A stretch of DNA of 64,000 nt from Agromyces atrinae (GTDB lineage: Bacteria > Actinomycetota > Actinomycetes > Actinomycetales > Microbacteriaceae), in the NCBI RefSeq assembly GCF_013407835.1, contig NZ_JACCBI010000001.1:3587000-3650999 (forward strand). Reading direction: 5' to 3'. A program made the position numbers and the translations under genes. The notes beneath the pieces are model-generated. The model saw only the letters and a program-made list of their open reading frames with translations. It made no database searches and was not told where the DNA came from. This document shows positions 1 through 9,086 of the stretch, in pieces; within the stretch, counting starts at the first letter, position 1, and the number at the start of each line of letters is the position of its first letter.

Positions 1-2
1 GG

Positions 3-137
3 CAGTCGCTCTCGGGCGTCTTCGGAAGCTCGGGCGCGGCGAGCGCGGCCATCGAAGCGGCGGGCCTCGACCCGCAGGCGCGCGGCGAGCAGCTCTCGGT
101 GCACGACTTCCTCGCGATCGCCCGCTCGCCGCACTGA
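3..137 (+). CDS. rsmA: 16S rRNA (adenine1518-N6/adenine1519-N6)-dimethyltransferase RsmA, C-terminal end (5' end outside window)
   Basis: The first 44 codons in this frame read QSLSGVFGS, then an Ala-rich stretch, then GEQLSVHDFLAIAR before a TGA stop. This matches the conserved C-terminal helical domain of RsmA (KsgA), in particular the LR-QSL-GVFGS and RGEQLS-DF-R-A motifs. The enzyme dimethylates two adenines in helix 45 of 16S rRNA during 30S maturation. The neighbour ispE follows 161 bases downstream on the same strand, as in most Actinobacteria where rsmA-ispE is a conserved pair. Only the tail is present, so nothing can be said about the SAM-binding domain. Confidence 0.85.
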   Translation, partial: QSLSGVFGSSGAASAAIEAAGLDPQARGEQLSVHDFLAIARSPH

Positions 138-163
138 GTTCCCCCACCCCGCGACATCTCAGT

Positions 164-250
164 GTTCGCAATTCAGGCCCGCGCGCGTGTCGCGGCCTGT
201 TCTGGCCCGTGCGATTCGCCGACACGCCGCTCCGCACCTGAATTGCGAAC
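164..250. repeat. 87-bp intergenic hairpin repeat, family A, copy 1
   Basis: The ends GTTCGCAATTCAGG (164-177) and CCTGAATTGCGAAC (237-250) are perfect 14-bp inverted repeats. A second inner stem pairs GCGTGTCG (185-192) with CGACACGC (220-227). A second copy of exactly the same length and with the same ends lies at 59329-59415. It fills most of the rsmA-ispE gap, ending 48 bases before the ispE ATG. No coding potential was recognised and no target-site duplication is visible. Confidence 0.85.
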
Positions 251-298
251 TGGGAGAAGCCGAAATGGGCGGCGCGACCCCTGGTATAGCGTTGTCGC

Positions 299-1231
299 AT
301 GACGTTCGCCCAGACCGTACCGAGTGTGCGCGTGCGGGCGCCGGGCAAGATCAACCTCTTCATGAAGGTCGGTGCTCTGCACGACGACGGGTACCACGAC
401 GTCGCGACGGCCTATCAGGCGGTGTCGCTCTACGAAGAGGTCACGGCCTACCCGTCGGAGACGTTCTCGGTGGAGTTCAGCGGCTCGATCGACACGTCGG
501 CGCTGCCGGCCGATCGCACGAACCTCGCCATCCGCGCCGCGAAGATGCTCGCGCGGAAGGCGGGCATTCCGACGGGTGTGCGTCTCGAGATCCAGAAGAA
601 CGTGCCGATCGCCGGTGGCATGGGCGGCGGGTCGGCTGATGCCGCGGCCACTCTCGTCGCGTGCGACGCTCTCTGGGGAACCGAGTTCGCGAAGGATGAG
701 CTGCTCGCACTCGCGGCGAAGCTCGGTGCCGACGTGCCGTTCTCGCTCATGGGAGGCACGGCCATCGGAACCGGTCGCGGCGACCGGTTGAGCCCCGCGC
801 TCGCGACGGGCGACTTCCACTGGGTGCTCGCGATCGCCGAGTTCGGCATGTCGACGCCGCTCGTCTACGGCGAACTCGACCGCCACCGGGAGCTGCACGC
901 GAACGAGCTCGCCGTGCCCACGTCGTCCCCGTCGGTCGACACCGCCGTGCTGCAGGCTCTGCGCGCCGGTGACGCGCGACTGCTCGCCGACTCGCTCCAC
1001 AACGACCTCCAGGCGGCGACGCTGCACCTCGCACCGGGCCTCGGCGCGATCCTCGAACTCGGCGAGAAGCACGGCGCCCTTGCCGGCATCGTCTCGGGCT
1101 CGGGCCCGACCCTCGCCTTCCTCGCGGCCGACGCCGATGCCGCGCTCGAACTGCAGGTCGCGCTCTCGGCCGCTCGCCTCACCGCGCTGCGCGTTCACGG
1201 GCCCGTGCACGGTGCCCGCGTCATCCACTGA
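299..1231 (+). CDS. ispE: 4-diphosphocytidyl-2-C-methyl-D-erythritol kinase (IspE)
   Basis: This 310-residue GHMP-family kinase phosphorylates CDP-methylerythritol at the 2-hydroxyl, the fourth step of the MEP pathway to isopentenyl diphosphate. The N-terminal substrate motif APGKINLF lies at residues 14-21. The glycine-rich ATP loop [14 protein letters not shown] lies at 103-116, and the C-terminal GSGPTLAF motif near 270 completes the GHMP signature set. The length is normal for the family. The ATG at 299 is used because the conserved start of the fold ([11 protein letters not shown]) begins 8 residues later. It lies downstream of rsmA and upstream of an ABC-F gene, the standard actinobacterial context. 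The hairpin repeat at 164-250 sits in its leader. Confidence 0.95.
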   Translation: MTFAQTVPSVRVRAPGKINLFMKVGALHDDGYHDVATAYQAVSLYEEVTAYPSETFSVEFSGSIDTSALPADRTNLAIRAAKMLARKAGIPTGVRLEIQKNVPIAGGMGGGSADAAATLVACDALWGTEFAKDELLALAAKLGADVPFSLMGGTAIGTGRGDRLSPALATGDFHWVLAIAEFGMSTPLVYGELDRHRELHANELAVPTSSPSVDTAVLQALRAGDARLLADSLHNDLQAATLHLAPGLGAILELGEKHGALAGIVSGSGPTLAFLAADADAALELQVALSAARLTALRVHGPVHGARVIH

Positions 1232-1275
1232 CGCCCGTCATCCGCCCGTCGGCGCGCGGGTAGGCTCGACGGGAC

Positions 1276-3078
<1,803 letters not shown>

Positions 3079-3162
3079 GCTTGGCTCTCGTGACCCTGTA
3101 TGACAATCGTTTCAACACTCGTCGGCGGTGTGGCATAGCCTGAGGTCGTCTCGCACAGCAGC

Positions 3163-3201
3163 GGCACGATCCCTCGCCTACCGGCGCACTCGGGTCGTGC
3201 C
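3163..3201 (+). promoter_or_regulatory. Stable hairpin followed by a short T run in the metQ leader (terminator or attenuator)
   Basis: GGCACGATCC (3163-3172) pairs with GGGTCGTGCC (3192-3201), 10 bp with one G-T wobble; an inner CGCC/GGCG stem is possible. It is followed by ATTTTCT. It sits about 85 bases after the ABC-F stop and 82 bases before metQ. It may simply end ABC-F transcription, or act as an attenuator for metQNI. I could not match the 205-base leader to a SAM riboswitch consensus. Confidence 0.5.
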
Positions 3202-3283
3202 ATTTTCTGTGTTGGCAGTCCTTGCACGCTGTCAGCACCCCCTTGCCACCAGCACGCTCGCGAGACCTGAGAAAGGAACTTGC

Positions 3284-4195
3284 ATGTCACGCCGCACCGC
3301 TCGGAAGAGCATCCTCACCGCACTCGCAGCCCTGCCCCTCGCCGCGCTCCTCGCCGCGTGCGCTTCGACCGGCGACGCCGGTTCGGGCGACAACGCCGAG
3401 ACCGAGGGCCCCGTCACGATCGGCGTCGTCGGCGCGAGCGACCCGTACTGGGCCGACTACGTCGAGGCCGCAGCGGCCGAGGGCATCGAGGTCGAGCTCG
3501 TCGACTTCACCGACTACTCGCAGCCGAACCCGGCGCTGACCGAGGGCGAACTCGACCTCAACCAGTTCCAGCACATCGTGTACCTCGCCGGCTACAACGT
3601 CGCCTCGGGCGAAGACCTCCAGCCGATCGGTTCGACCGCGATCTACCCCCTCGGCCTCTACTCGACGAAGTACGACTCGGTCGAGGACATCCCCGCCGGC
3701 GAGACCGTCGCCGTGCCGAACGACGAGTCGAACCGCGCCCGCGGCCTCCTCGTGCTGCAGTCGGCCGGCCTCATCGAGCTGAAGAGCGGTGGATCGATCT
3801 TCTCGAACCTCGACGACGTCGACACCGAGAAGTCGAAGGTCACCGTCACCGAGCTCGCCGCCGACATCACGGCGAACTCGCTCCCCGACGTCGCCGCGGC
3901 GATCATCAACAACGACTTCGTCGAGCGTGCGGGCCTCTCGGCCAGCGACGCCATCGCGCAGGACGACCCGAGCGACCCCAACGCGCTCCCGTACGTCAAC
4001 ATCTTCGCCGCGAAGGCCGACCAGGTCGACAACCCCACCTACCTGAAGCTCGTCGAGATCTTCCAGAACACGCAGTCCGTTCAGGATGGCGTGCTCGAGG
4101 TCTCGGGCGGCACCGCGGTGCTCCTGCAGACCCCGGTCGCCGACCTCGTCGAGTCGCTCAAGAAGGTCGAAGCCGACACCAAGGCTCAGAAGTAG
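3284..4195 (+). CDS. metQ: Methionine-binding lipoprotein MetQ (NlpA family)
   Basis: The 303-residue protein opens with a lipoprotein signal: a basic n-region (SRRTARKS), a hydrophobic core, and the lipobox LLAAC, predicting lipid-anchored export. The mature part is an NlpA/MetQ solute-binding domain (VTIGVVGASDPYW near the start, later ALTEGELDLNQFQH and YPLGLYSTKY). It captures methionine outside the membrane for the MetN/MetI importer encoded next. The ATG at 3284 is chosen over upstream in-frame codons because it starts the signal peptide and follows GAAAGGA 7 bases before. It is first of the metQ-metN-metI operon. The family also includes cysteine and dipeptide binders, but the MetN NIL domain downstream supports methionine. 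Confidence 0.92.
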   Translation: MSRRTARKSILTALAALPLAALLAACASTGDAGSGDNAETEGPVTIGVVGASDPYWADYVEAAAAEGIEVELVDFTDYSQPNPALTEGELDLNQFQHIVYLAGYNVASGEDLQPIGSTAIYPLGLYSTKYDSVEDIPAGETVAVPNDESNRARGLLVLQSAGLIELKSGGSIFSNLDDVDTEKSKVTVTELAADITANSLPDVAAAIINNDFVERAGLSASDAIAQDDPSDPNALPYVNIFAAKADQVDNPTYLKLVEIFQNTQSVQDGVLEVSGGTAVLLQTPVADLVESLKKVEADTKAQK

Positions 4196-4216
4196 TTTTA
4201 CCGAACACCAGGGTGC

Positions 4217-4242
4217 GCCCGGCCGGATCTCTCCGGCCGGGC
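4217..4242 (+). terminator. Hairpin between metQ and metN
   Basis: GCCCGGCCGG (4217-4226) and CCGGCCGGGC (4233-4242) form a perfect 10-bp stem with a 6-base loop, 21 bases after the metQ stop. No T run follows. Such hairpins after the binding-protein gene of importers often reduce read-through or protect the upstream mRNA, giving more binding protein than transporter; that role here is inference. Confidence 0.6.
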
Positions 4243-4265
4243 TCGCCCCGTTTCACGGAGGTCAC

Positions 4266-5297
4266 ATGCCGCTCGTCAGTCTGAAGGACGTGAGCAAGAG
4301 CTATCCCGGCTCCTCGAAGGGCGCCCCGACGGTCGTCGCCGTCGACCGCGTCAGTCTCGACATCGAGGCCGGTGAGGTCTACGGCGTCATCGGCTACTCG
4401 GGCGCGGGCAAGTCGACCCTCGTGCGACTCGTCAACGCCCTCGAACCGGCGACCGGCGGCACCATCACCGTCGCGGGCGAAGAGATCACGGCGCTGCCCG
4501 AGAAGGAGCTGCGCCGCGTGCGTGCCGGAATCGGCATGATCTTCCAGCAGTTCAACCTCTTCCAGTCACGCACGGCCCTGAAGAACGTCGCCTACCCGCT
4601 GCGTCTGCAGGGTGTCGCGAAGAGCGAGGCCCTGACCCGCGCGCGTGAGGCTCTCGACTTCGTCGGTCTCGCCGACAAGGCCGGCTCCTACCCCGAGCAG
4701 CTCTCGGGCGGTCAGAAGCAGCGCGTCGGCATCGCCCGTGCGCTCGCGACGACGCCGAGCATCCTGCTCGCCGACGAGGCGACGAGCGCCCTCGACCCCG
4801 AGACGACGGGCGAGGTGCTCGAGGTGCTCGGGCGCGCGAACCGCGAACTCGGCGTGACCATGATCGTCATCACGCACGAGATGGACGTCATCCAGTCGCT
4901 CGCGACGAAGGTCGCCGTCATGGAGAACGGCCGCGTCGTCGAGGCGGGGCCCGTCTTCGACGTGTTCTCCGCCCCGCAGAATCCGGCCTCGCAGCGCTTC
5001 GTGGCCACGGTCGTGAAGGGCGTGCCCTCGCCCGCCGAGCTCGCGGCCCTCCGCGAGCGGCACGTCGGCCGCATCGTCACGGTCTCCTTCAGCGAGACGG
5101 ATGCCTCCCAGGCCACGGTGTTCCTCGAGTTCGCGCGCGCGGGCATCGAGTTCGAACTCGTCTACGGCGGCATCAACGACATCGGCGGCCGCGCCTTCGG
5201 GCACCTGACCTTCGCCCTGCGCGGCGACGACGCCGCGATCGATCAGACCCTCGCCGGCATCGCCCGGCGTTCGACCGTGACGGAGGCCGCACGATGA
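4266..5297 (+). CDS. metN: Methionine ABC transporter ATP-binding protein MetN
   Basis: This 343-residue ATPase powers methionine uptake through MetI. It shows Walker A GYSGAGKST (about 42-50), Q-loop FQQFNLF, signature LSGGQKQRVGIARAL (about 148), Walker B with LLADEATSALD and the switch ITHEMD. Residues from about 265 to the end form the C-terminal NIL (ACT-like) domain, whose methionine binding inhibits transport in characterised MetN proteins. The start ATG at 4266 is preceded by GGAGGT 3 bases upstream and aligns with the family N-terminus (PLVSLKDVSKSY). It overlaps metI by an ATGA junction, so the two are translationally coupled. Confidence 0.95.
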   Translation: MPLVSLKDVSKSYPGSSKGAPTVVAVDRVSLDIEAGEVYGVIGYSGAGKSTLVRLVNALEPATGGTITVAGEEITALPEKELRRVRAGIGMIFQQFNLFQSRTALKNVAYPLRLQGVAKSEALTRAREALDFVGLADKAGSYPEQLSGGQKQRVGIARALATTPSILLADEATSALDPETTGEVLEVLGRANRELGVTMIVITHEMDVIQSLATKVAVMENGRVVEAGPVFDVFSAPQNPASQRFVATVVKGVPSPAELAALRERHVGRIVTVSFSETDASQATVFLEFARAGIEFELVYGGINDIGGRAFGHLTFALRGDDAAIDQTLAGIARRSTVTEAAR

Positions 5298-5953
5298 ACG
5301 ATCTCATCGAGCAGCTGCCGAAGCTCCCGGGCATCATCGGCGAGACGCTCTACATGGTCACGCTGGCCCTGCTCTTCGGCGGGTTCGGCGGACTGATCGT
5401 CGGCCTCGCGCTCTACGCGACCCGCTCGAGCGGTGTGCTCCCGAATCGCGTCGTCTACGGCATCCTGAACCTCATCGTCAACATCTTCCGGCCGATCCCG
5501 TTCATCATCCTCGTCGCGGCTCTGCAGCCGCTCGCACGGGCCGTGACGGGCAGCGGCATCGGACTGAACGCGGTGACGTTCTCGATCGCCTTCGCCGCGG
5601 TCTTCGGCATCTCGCGCCTCGTCGAGCAGAACCTCGTCACGGTGCCGCCGGGCGTCATCGAGGCGGCCCGGTCGATGGGTGCGGGCCCGTTCCGCATCCT
5701 CGTGACGGTCGTCGTGCCCGAGGCGCTCGGCCCGCTCATCCTCGGCTACACGTTCGCGGTCGTCGCGCTCGTCGACATGTCGGCGGTCGCGGGCCTCATC
5801 GGTGCGGGTGGACTCGGCAACTTCGCGATCCAGTACGGCTATCGCCTCTACAACCCGTGGGTCACGTGGACGGCCGTCGCGGTCATCATCATCATCGTGC
5901 AGCTGCTGCAGTGGCTCGGCAATTCGCTCGCGAAGAAGGTGCTGCGCCGCTAG
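5294..5953 (+). CDS. metI: Methionine ABC transporter permease MetI
   Basis: A 219-residue inner-membrane protein with five or more predicted transmembrane segments and the binding-protein-dependent permease EAA loop (EAARSMGAGPFRILVTVVVPEALG, residues about 117-140) that contacts MetN. The size and the opening pattern (GETLYMVTLALLFGG) are typical of MetI. It starts at an ATG overlapping the metN stop by 4 bases. It ends the metQNI operon and converges with the MarR gene, 25 bases away. Confidence 0.94.
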   Translation: MNDLIEQLPKLPGIIGETLYMVTLALLFGGFGGLIVGLALYATRSSGVLPNRVVYGILNLIVNIFRPIPFIILVAALQPLARAVTGSGIGLNAVTFSIAFAAVFGISRLVEQNLVTVPPGVIEAARSMGAGPFRILVTVVVPEALGPLILGYTFAVVALVDMSAVAGLIGAGGLGNFAIQYGYRLYNPWVTWTAVAVIIIIVQLLQWLGNSLAKKVLRR

Positions 5954-5978
5954 CGCGCGTGCTCTGCCGGCGGGATGC

Positions 5979-6470
5979 TCAGTCGAAGTCGAGGCTGAGC
6001 TTCCGCAGCAGCGCGGCGAGGCGCGTGCGATCAGCCAGCGGCAGGGTCGACAGGAGCTCGGCCTCGGCGTCCACGAGACGCGTGATCGCGGCATCCACCC
6101 GGGTGAGCCCCGGCTGCGACATGACGACGAGGATGCCCCGGCCGTCGTTCGGGTCGGTCTGACGGGTGACGAGCCCGCGCTCGACGAGTCGGTCGATGCG
6201 GTTCGTCATGGTGCCGCTCGAGACGAGCGTCTGCTGCAGGAGCGCCTTCGGCGAGAGCCGGTAGGGCGAGCCCGCTCGGCGGAGCGCAGAGAGCACGTCG
6301 AACTCCCATGACTCGAGTTCGGAGCGCGCGAACGCCGTGCGCCGGGCCCGATCGAGATGCTTCGTGAGCCGCGCCACGCGCGAGAGCACCTGCAGCGGAG
6401 AGAAGTCGAGGTCGGGTCGCTCGCGCTCCCAGTCGTCGACGATGCGATCGACTTCGTCATGTGCGGCCAT
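5979..6470 (-). CDS. MarR family transcriptional regulator
   Basis: A 163-residue winged-helix regulator. The recognition region LSPKALLQQTLVSSGTMTNRIDRLVERGLVTRQ (given here as LSPKALLQQ...GTMTNRIDRL...GLVTRQ, residues about 78-110) and the wing DPNDGRG are typical of MarR, followed by the C-terminal dimerisation helices. The ATG at 6470 (MAAHDEVD) is chosen because upstream in-frame residues lie in the intergenic region and antisense to tRNA-Gln. It converges with metI. Its target and ligand are unknown; nothing ties it to methionine uptake beyond position. Confidence 0.88.
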   Translation of the reverse strand: MAAHDEVDRIVDDWERERPDLDFSPLQVLSRVARLTKHLDRARRTAFARSELESWEFDVLSALRRAGSPYRLSPKALLQQTLVSSGTMTNRIDRLVERGLVTRQTDPNDGRGILVVMSQPGLTRVDAAITRLVDAEAELLSTLPLADRTRLAALLRKLSLDFD

Positions 6471-6563
6471 CCGTCCATTATCTCGCTGCCACGCCCCGCG
6501 ACACGTGCGGGTCGCGCAGGCGGCGTCTGGCAGACTGGAGGACGCGCGCCCGGTGGCGCGCGG

Positions 6564-6635
6564 TCCGCCGTGGTGTAATGGCAGCACGACAGCCTTTGGA
6601 GCTGTGAGGTCTAGGTTCGAGTCCTGGCGGCGGAG
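6564..6635 (+). tRNA. tRNA-Gln (anticodon TTG)
   Basis: The 72-base cloverleaf has acceptor stem TCCGCCG/CGGCGGA with discriminator G, a GTGTAATGGCAGCAC D-arm region, anticodon stem ACAGC/GCTGT around loop CTTTGGA (anticodon TTG, reading CAA), and T-arm CTAGG-TTCGAGT-CCTGG. CCA is not encoded. The glmU ATG begins 1 base after the discriminator base. Confidence 0.95.
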
Positions 6636-6636
6636 C

Positions 6637-8073
6637 ATGACGGATCAGAAGCTCGCCATCATCGTCCTCGCCGCAGGTCAGGGTACGCGCATGAAGTCGC
6701 AGACCCCCAAGCTCCTCCACGCGATCGCGGGTGCGCCGATCGTCGTGCACGTGCTCTCGACGGCGCGCGCCCTCGACGCGGCGCACGTGCTCTCGGTCGT
6801 GCGCTTCGAGCGCGATCGCGTCGCCGCGGTGATCGAGGCCGCGATGCCCGATTCCGCGATCATCGACCAGGACGAGGTCCCCGGAACGGGCCGAGCGGTC
6901 GAGCAGGCCGTCGCGGCACTGCCCGATGACTTCGACGGCGACGTGCTCGTGCTGAACGGGGACGTGCCGCTCCTCGACGCCGACACGCTCGGCGCGTTCC
7001 TCGCGGCGCACCGCGATCGCGGTTCGGCCGCTTCGGTGCTCTCGGCGATCTACGACGACGCGACGGGCTACGGCCGTGTCGTGCGCGGCGAGAACGGCGC
7101 GTTCGACCGCATCGTCGAGCAGAAGGACGCCACGGCGGCCGAGCTCGCCATCTCCGAGATCAACGCGGGCGTCTACGCGTTCGGCGTCGGCGCGCTCCGC
7201 GACCAGCTCGCGAACCTCACGACCGAGAACGCGCAGGGCGAGAAGTACCTCACCGACGTCATCGGGCTCCTCCGTCGCGCGGGCTCCGAGGTCGAAGCCG
7301 TCGCCGTGGCTGAGCCGTGGCTCGTCGCGGGCGTCAACGACCGTGCGCAGCTCGCCGAGGCGGGTCTTCGTCTCAACGCGCTCATCGTGCGCGGCTGGCA
7401 GCTCGCGGGCGTGACCATCCAGGACCCGGCGACGACGTGGATCGACCTCACGGCGAAACTCGAGCCCGACGTCACGATCCTGCCCGGCACCCAGATCCTC
7501 GGCGCGACGGTCGTCGCGACCGGCGCGACGATCGGCCCCGACACGACGCTCGTCGACTGCGAGATCGGCGAGGGGGCGACCGTCAAGCGCACGGATGCCA
7601 CGCTCGCCGTCATCGGACGCAATGCCACCGTCGGCCCGTTCTCGTACCTCCGTCCCGGCTCGATCCTCGGAGCCGACGGCAAGATCGGAACCTTCGTCGA
7701 GACGAAGAACGCGCGCATCGGCGACGGCTCGAAGGTGCCGCACCTCTCGTACGTCGGTGACGCCGAGATCGGTGAGGGCTCCAACATCGGAGCGGGCTCG
7801 ATCTTCGCGAACTACGACGGCGTCGCGAAGCATCGCTCCGAGATCGGGTCGCATGTGCGCACCGGATCGCACGGTGTGTTCGTCGCGCCGATTAGGATTG
7901 GCGACGGAGCGTACACGGGAGCAGGAACGGTCGTCCGCAAGGACGTGCCGGCCGGCTCGCTCGCCGTGAACGTCGCTCCGCAACGCAACATCGAAGGTTG
8001 GGTGCAGAAGAATCGCCCGGGGTCGGCAGCCGCTCACGCGGCTGAGTCCGCGATCGAGACCGACGAACACTGA
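6637..8073 (+). CDS. glmU: Bifunctional UDP-N-acetylglucosamine pyrophosphorylase / glucosamine-1-phosphate N-acetyltransferase GlmU
   Basis: A 478-residue two-domain enzyme making UDP-GlcNAc for peptidoglycan and other glycans. The N-terminal uridylyltransferase domain carries LAAGQGTRMKS (residues about 11-21), VPGTGRAVEQ and NGDVPLL. From about residue 255 the sequence becomes hexapeptide repeats (left-handed beta helix) with the acetyltransferase landmarks RPGSILG, GTFVETKNARIG and SNIGAGSIFANYDG. The ATG at 6637 is the only workable start, since the next Met is inside the nucleotide-binding loop; it lies 1 base after tRNA-Gln. A GGCGG stretch inside the tRNA 3' end, 6 bases before the ATG, could serve as ribosome-binding site. 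It precedes prs, the standard actinobacterial pair. Confidence 0.96.
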   Translation: MTDQKLAIIVLAAGQGTRMKSQTPKLLHAIAGAPIVVHVLSTARALDAAHVLSVVRFERDRVAAVIEAAMPDSAIIDQDEVPGTGRAVEQAVAALPDDFDGDVLVLNGDVPLLDADTLGAFLAAHRDRGSAASVLSAIYDDATGYGRVVRGENGAFDRIVEQKDATAAELAISEINAGVYAFGVGALRDQLANLTTENAQGEKYLTDVIGLLRRAGSEVEAVAVAEPWLVAGVNDRAQLAEAGLRLNALIVRGWQLAGVTIQDPATTWIDLTAKLEPDVTILPGTQILGATVVATGATIGPDTTLVDCEIGEGATVKRTDATLAVIGRNATVGPFSYLRPGSILGADGKIGTFVETKNARIGDGSKVPHLSYVGDAEIGEGSNIGAGSIFANYDGVAKHRSEIGSHVRTGSHGVFVAPIRIGDGAYTGAGTVVRKDVPAGSLAVNVAPQRNIEGWVQKNRPGSAAAHAAESAIETDEH

Positions 8074-8105
8074 CAACCGGTCTCCTACCGGACGAGAGGA
8101 CTCAC

Positions 8106-9083
8106 ATGTCGGGAATCAAGGTCAAGGGCGAGAAGCGCCTCGTACTCGTGTCGGGGCGCGCTCACCCGCAGCTCGCGGTCGACATCGCCGACGAGCTCGG
8201 CTCGGAGCTCGTGCCGACCGATGCCCGCACGTTCGCGAACGGTGAGCTCTACGCCCGTTTCGACGAGTCGGTGCGCGGCTGCGACGCATTCGTCATCCAG
8301 TCGCACACGGCGCCCATCAACGAGTGGCTCATGGAGCAGCTCATCATGGTCGACGCCCTGAAGCGTGCGTCGGCCAAGCGCATCACCGTCGTCTCGCCGT
8401 TCTACCCCTACGCGCGTCAGGACAAGAAGGGTCGCGGCCGCGAGCCGATCTCGGCCCGCCTCGTCGCCGACCTCTACAAGGCAGCTGGCGCCGACCGCAT
8501 CATGAGCGTCGACCTGCACGCCGCGCAGATCCAGGGCTTCTTCGACGGCCCCGTCGACCACCTCTTCGCGATGCCCGTGCTGCTCGAGCACTTCAAGGCC
8601 AACATCGCCACCGACAAGCTGACCGTCGTCTCGCCCGACATGGGCCGTGTGCGCGTCGCCGACATCTGGAGCGACAAACTCGGTGTGCCTCTCGCGATCA
8701 TCCACAAGCGTCGCGACCCGCTCGTTCCGAACCAGGTCTCGGTGCACGAGATCGTCGGTGAGGTCGAGGGCCGCGTGTGCCTCCTCGTCGACGACCTCAT
8801 CGACACCGGCCGCACGATCGTCAAGGCCGCCGAGGCGCTCAAGAAGGCGGGCGCCATCGGCGTCGTCGTCGCCGCGACCCACGCGGTCTTCAGCCCGCCC
8901 GCCGTCGAGATCCTGCAGAGCGACTTCATCGACTCGGTCGTCGTCACCGACACGCTGCCGATCCCCGAGGACAAGCGCTGGGACCGTCTCACGATCCTGC
9001 CGATCGCGCCGCTGCTCGCGCGTGCCATCCACGAGGTCTTCGATGACGGCTCGGTGACGAGCATGTTCGACGGAGCGGCGTAG
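8106..9083 (+). CDS. prs: Ribose-phosphate pyrophosphokinase (PRPP synthetase)
   Basis: This 325-residue cytoplasmic enzyme transfers pyrophosphate from ATP to ribose-5-phosphate, giving PRPP for nucleotide, histidine and tryptophan synthesis. The Mg/ATP region YPYARQDKKGRGREPISARL (about 102-121) and the PRPP-binding loop VDDLIDTGRTI (about 229-239) are intact, and the length is normal for class I enzymes. The start ATG follows GAGAGGA. A small hairpin (CCGGT/ACCGG) lies in the 32-base gap after glmU. The acyl-CoA ligase gene begins 3 bases after its stop, so the genes are probably cotranscribed. Confidence 0.96.
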   Translation: MSGIKVKGEKRLVLVSGRAHPQLAVDIADELGSELVPTDARTFANGELYARFDESVRGCDAFVIQSHTAPINEWLMEQLIMVDALKRASAKRITVVSPFYPYARQDKKGRGREPISARLVADLYKAAGADRIMSVDLHAAQIQGFFDGPVDHLFAMPVLLEHFKANIATDKLTVVSPDMGRVRVADIWSDKLGVPLAIIHKRRDPLVPNQVSVHEIVGEVEGRVCLLVDDLIDTGRTIVKAAEALKKAGAIGVVVAATHAVFSPPAVEILQSDFIDSVVVTDTLPIPEDKRWDRLTILPIAPLLARAIHEVFDDGSVTSMFDGAA

Positions 9084-9086
9084 CCG

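Noticed and set aside
164..250. A small RNA or tRNA-like gene in the rsmA-ispE gap
   Set aside because: No cloverleaf or known RNA motif is seen; the matching ends at a second locus make a repeat element more likely.
3079..3283. SAM riboswitch upstream of metQ
   Set aside because: No SAM-I, SAM-II or SAM-IV core could be matched by eye; only a terminator-like hairpin is supported.
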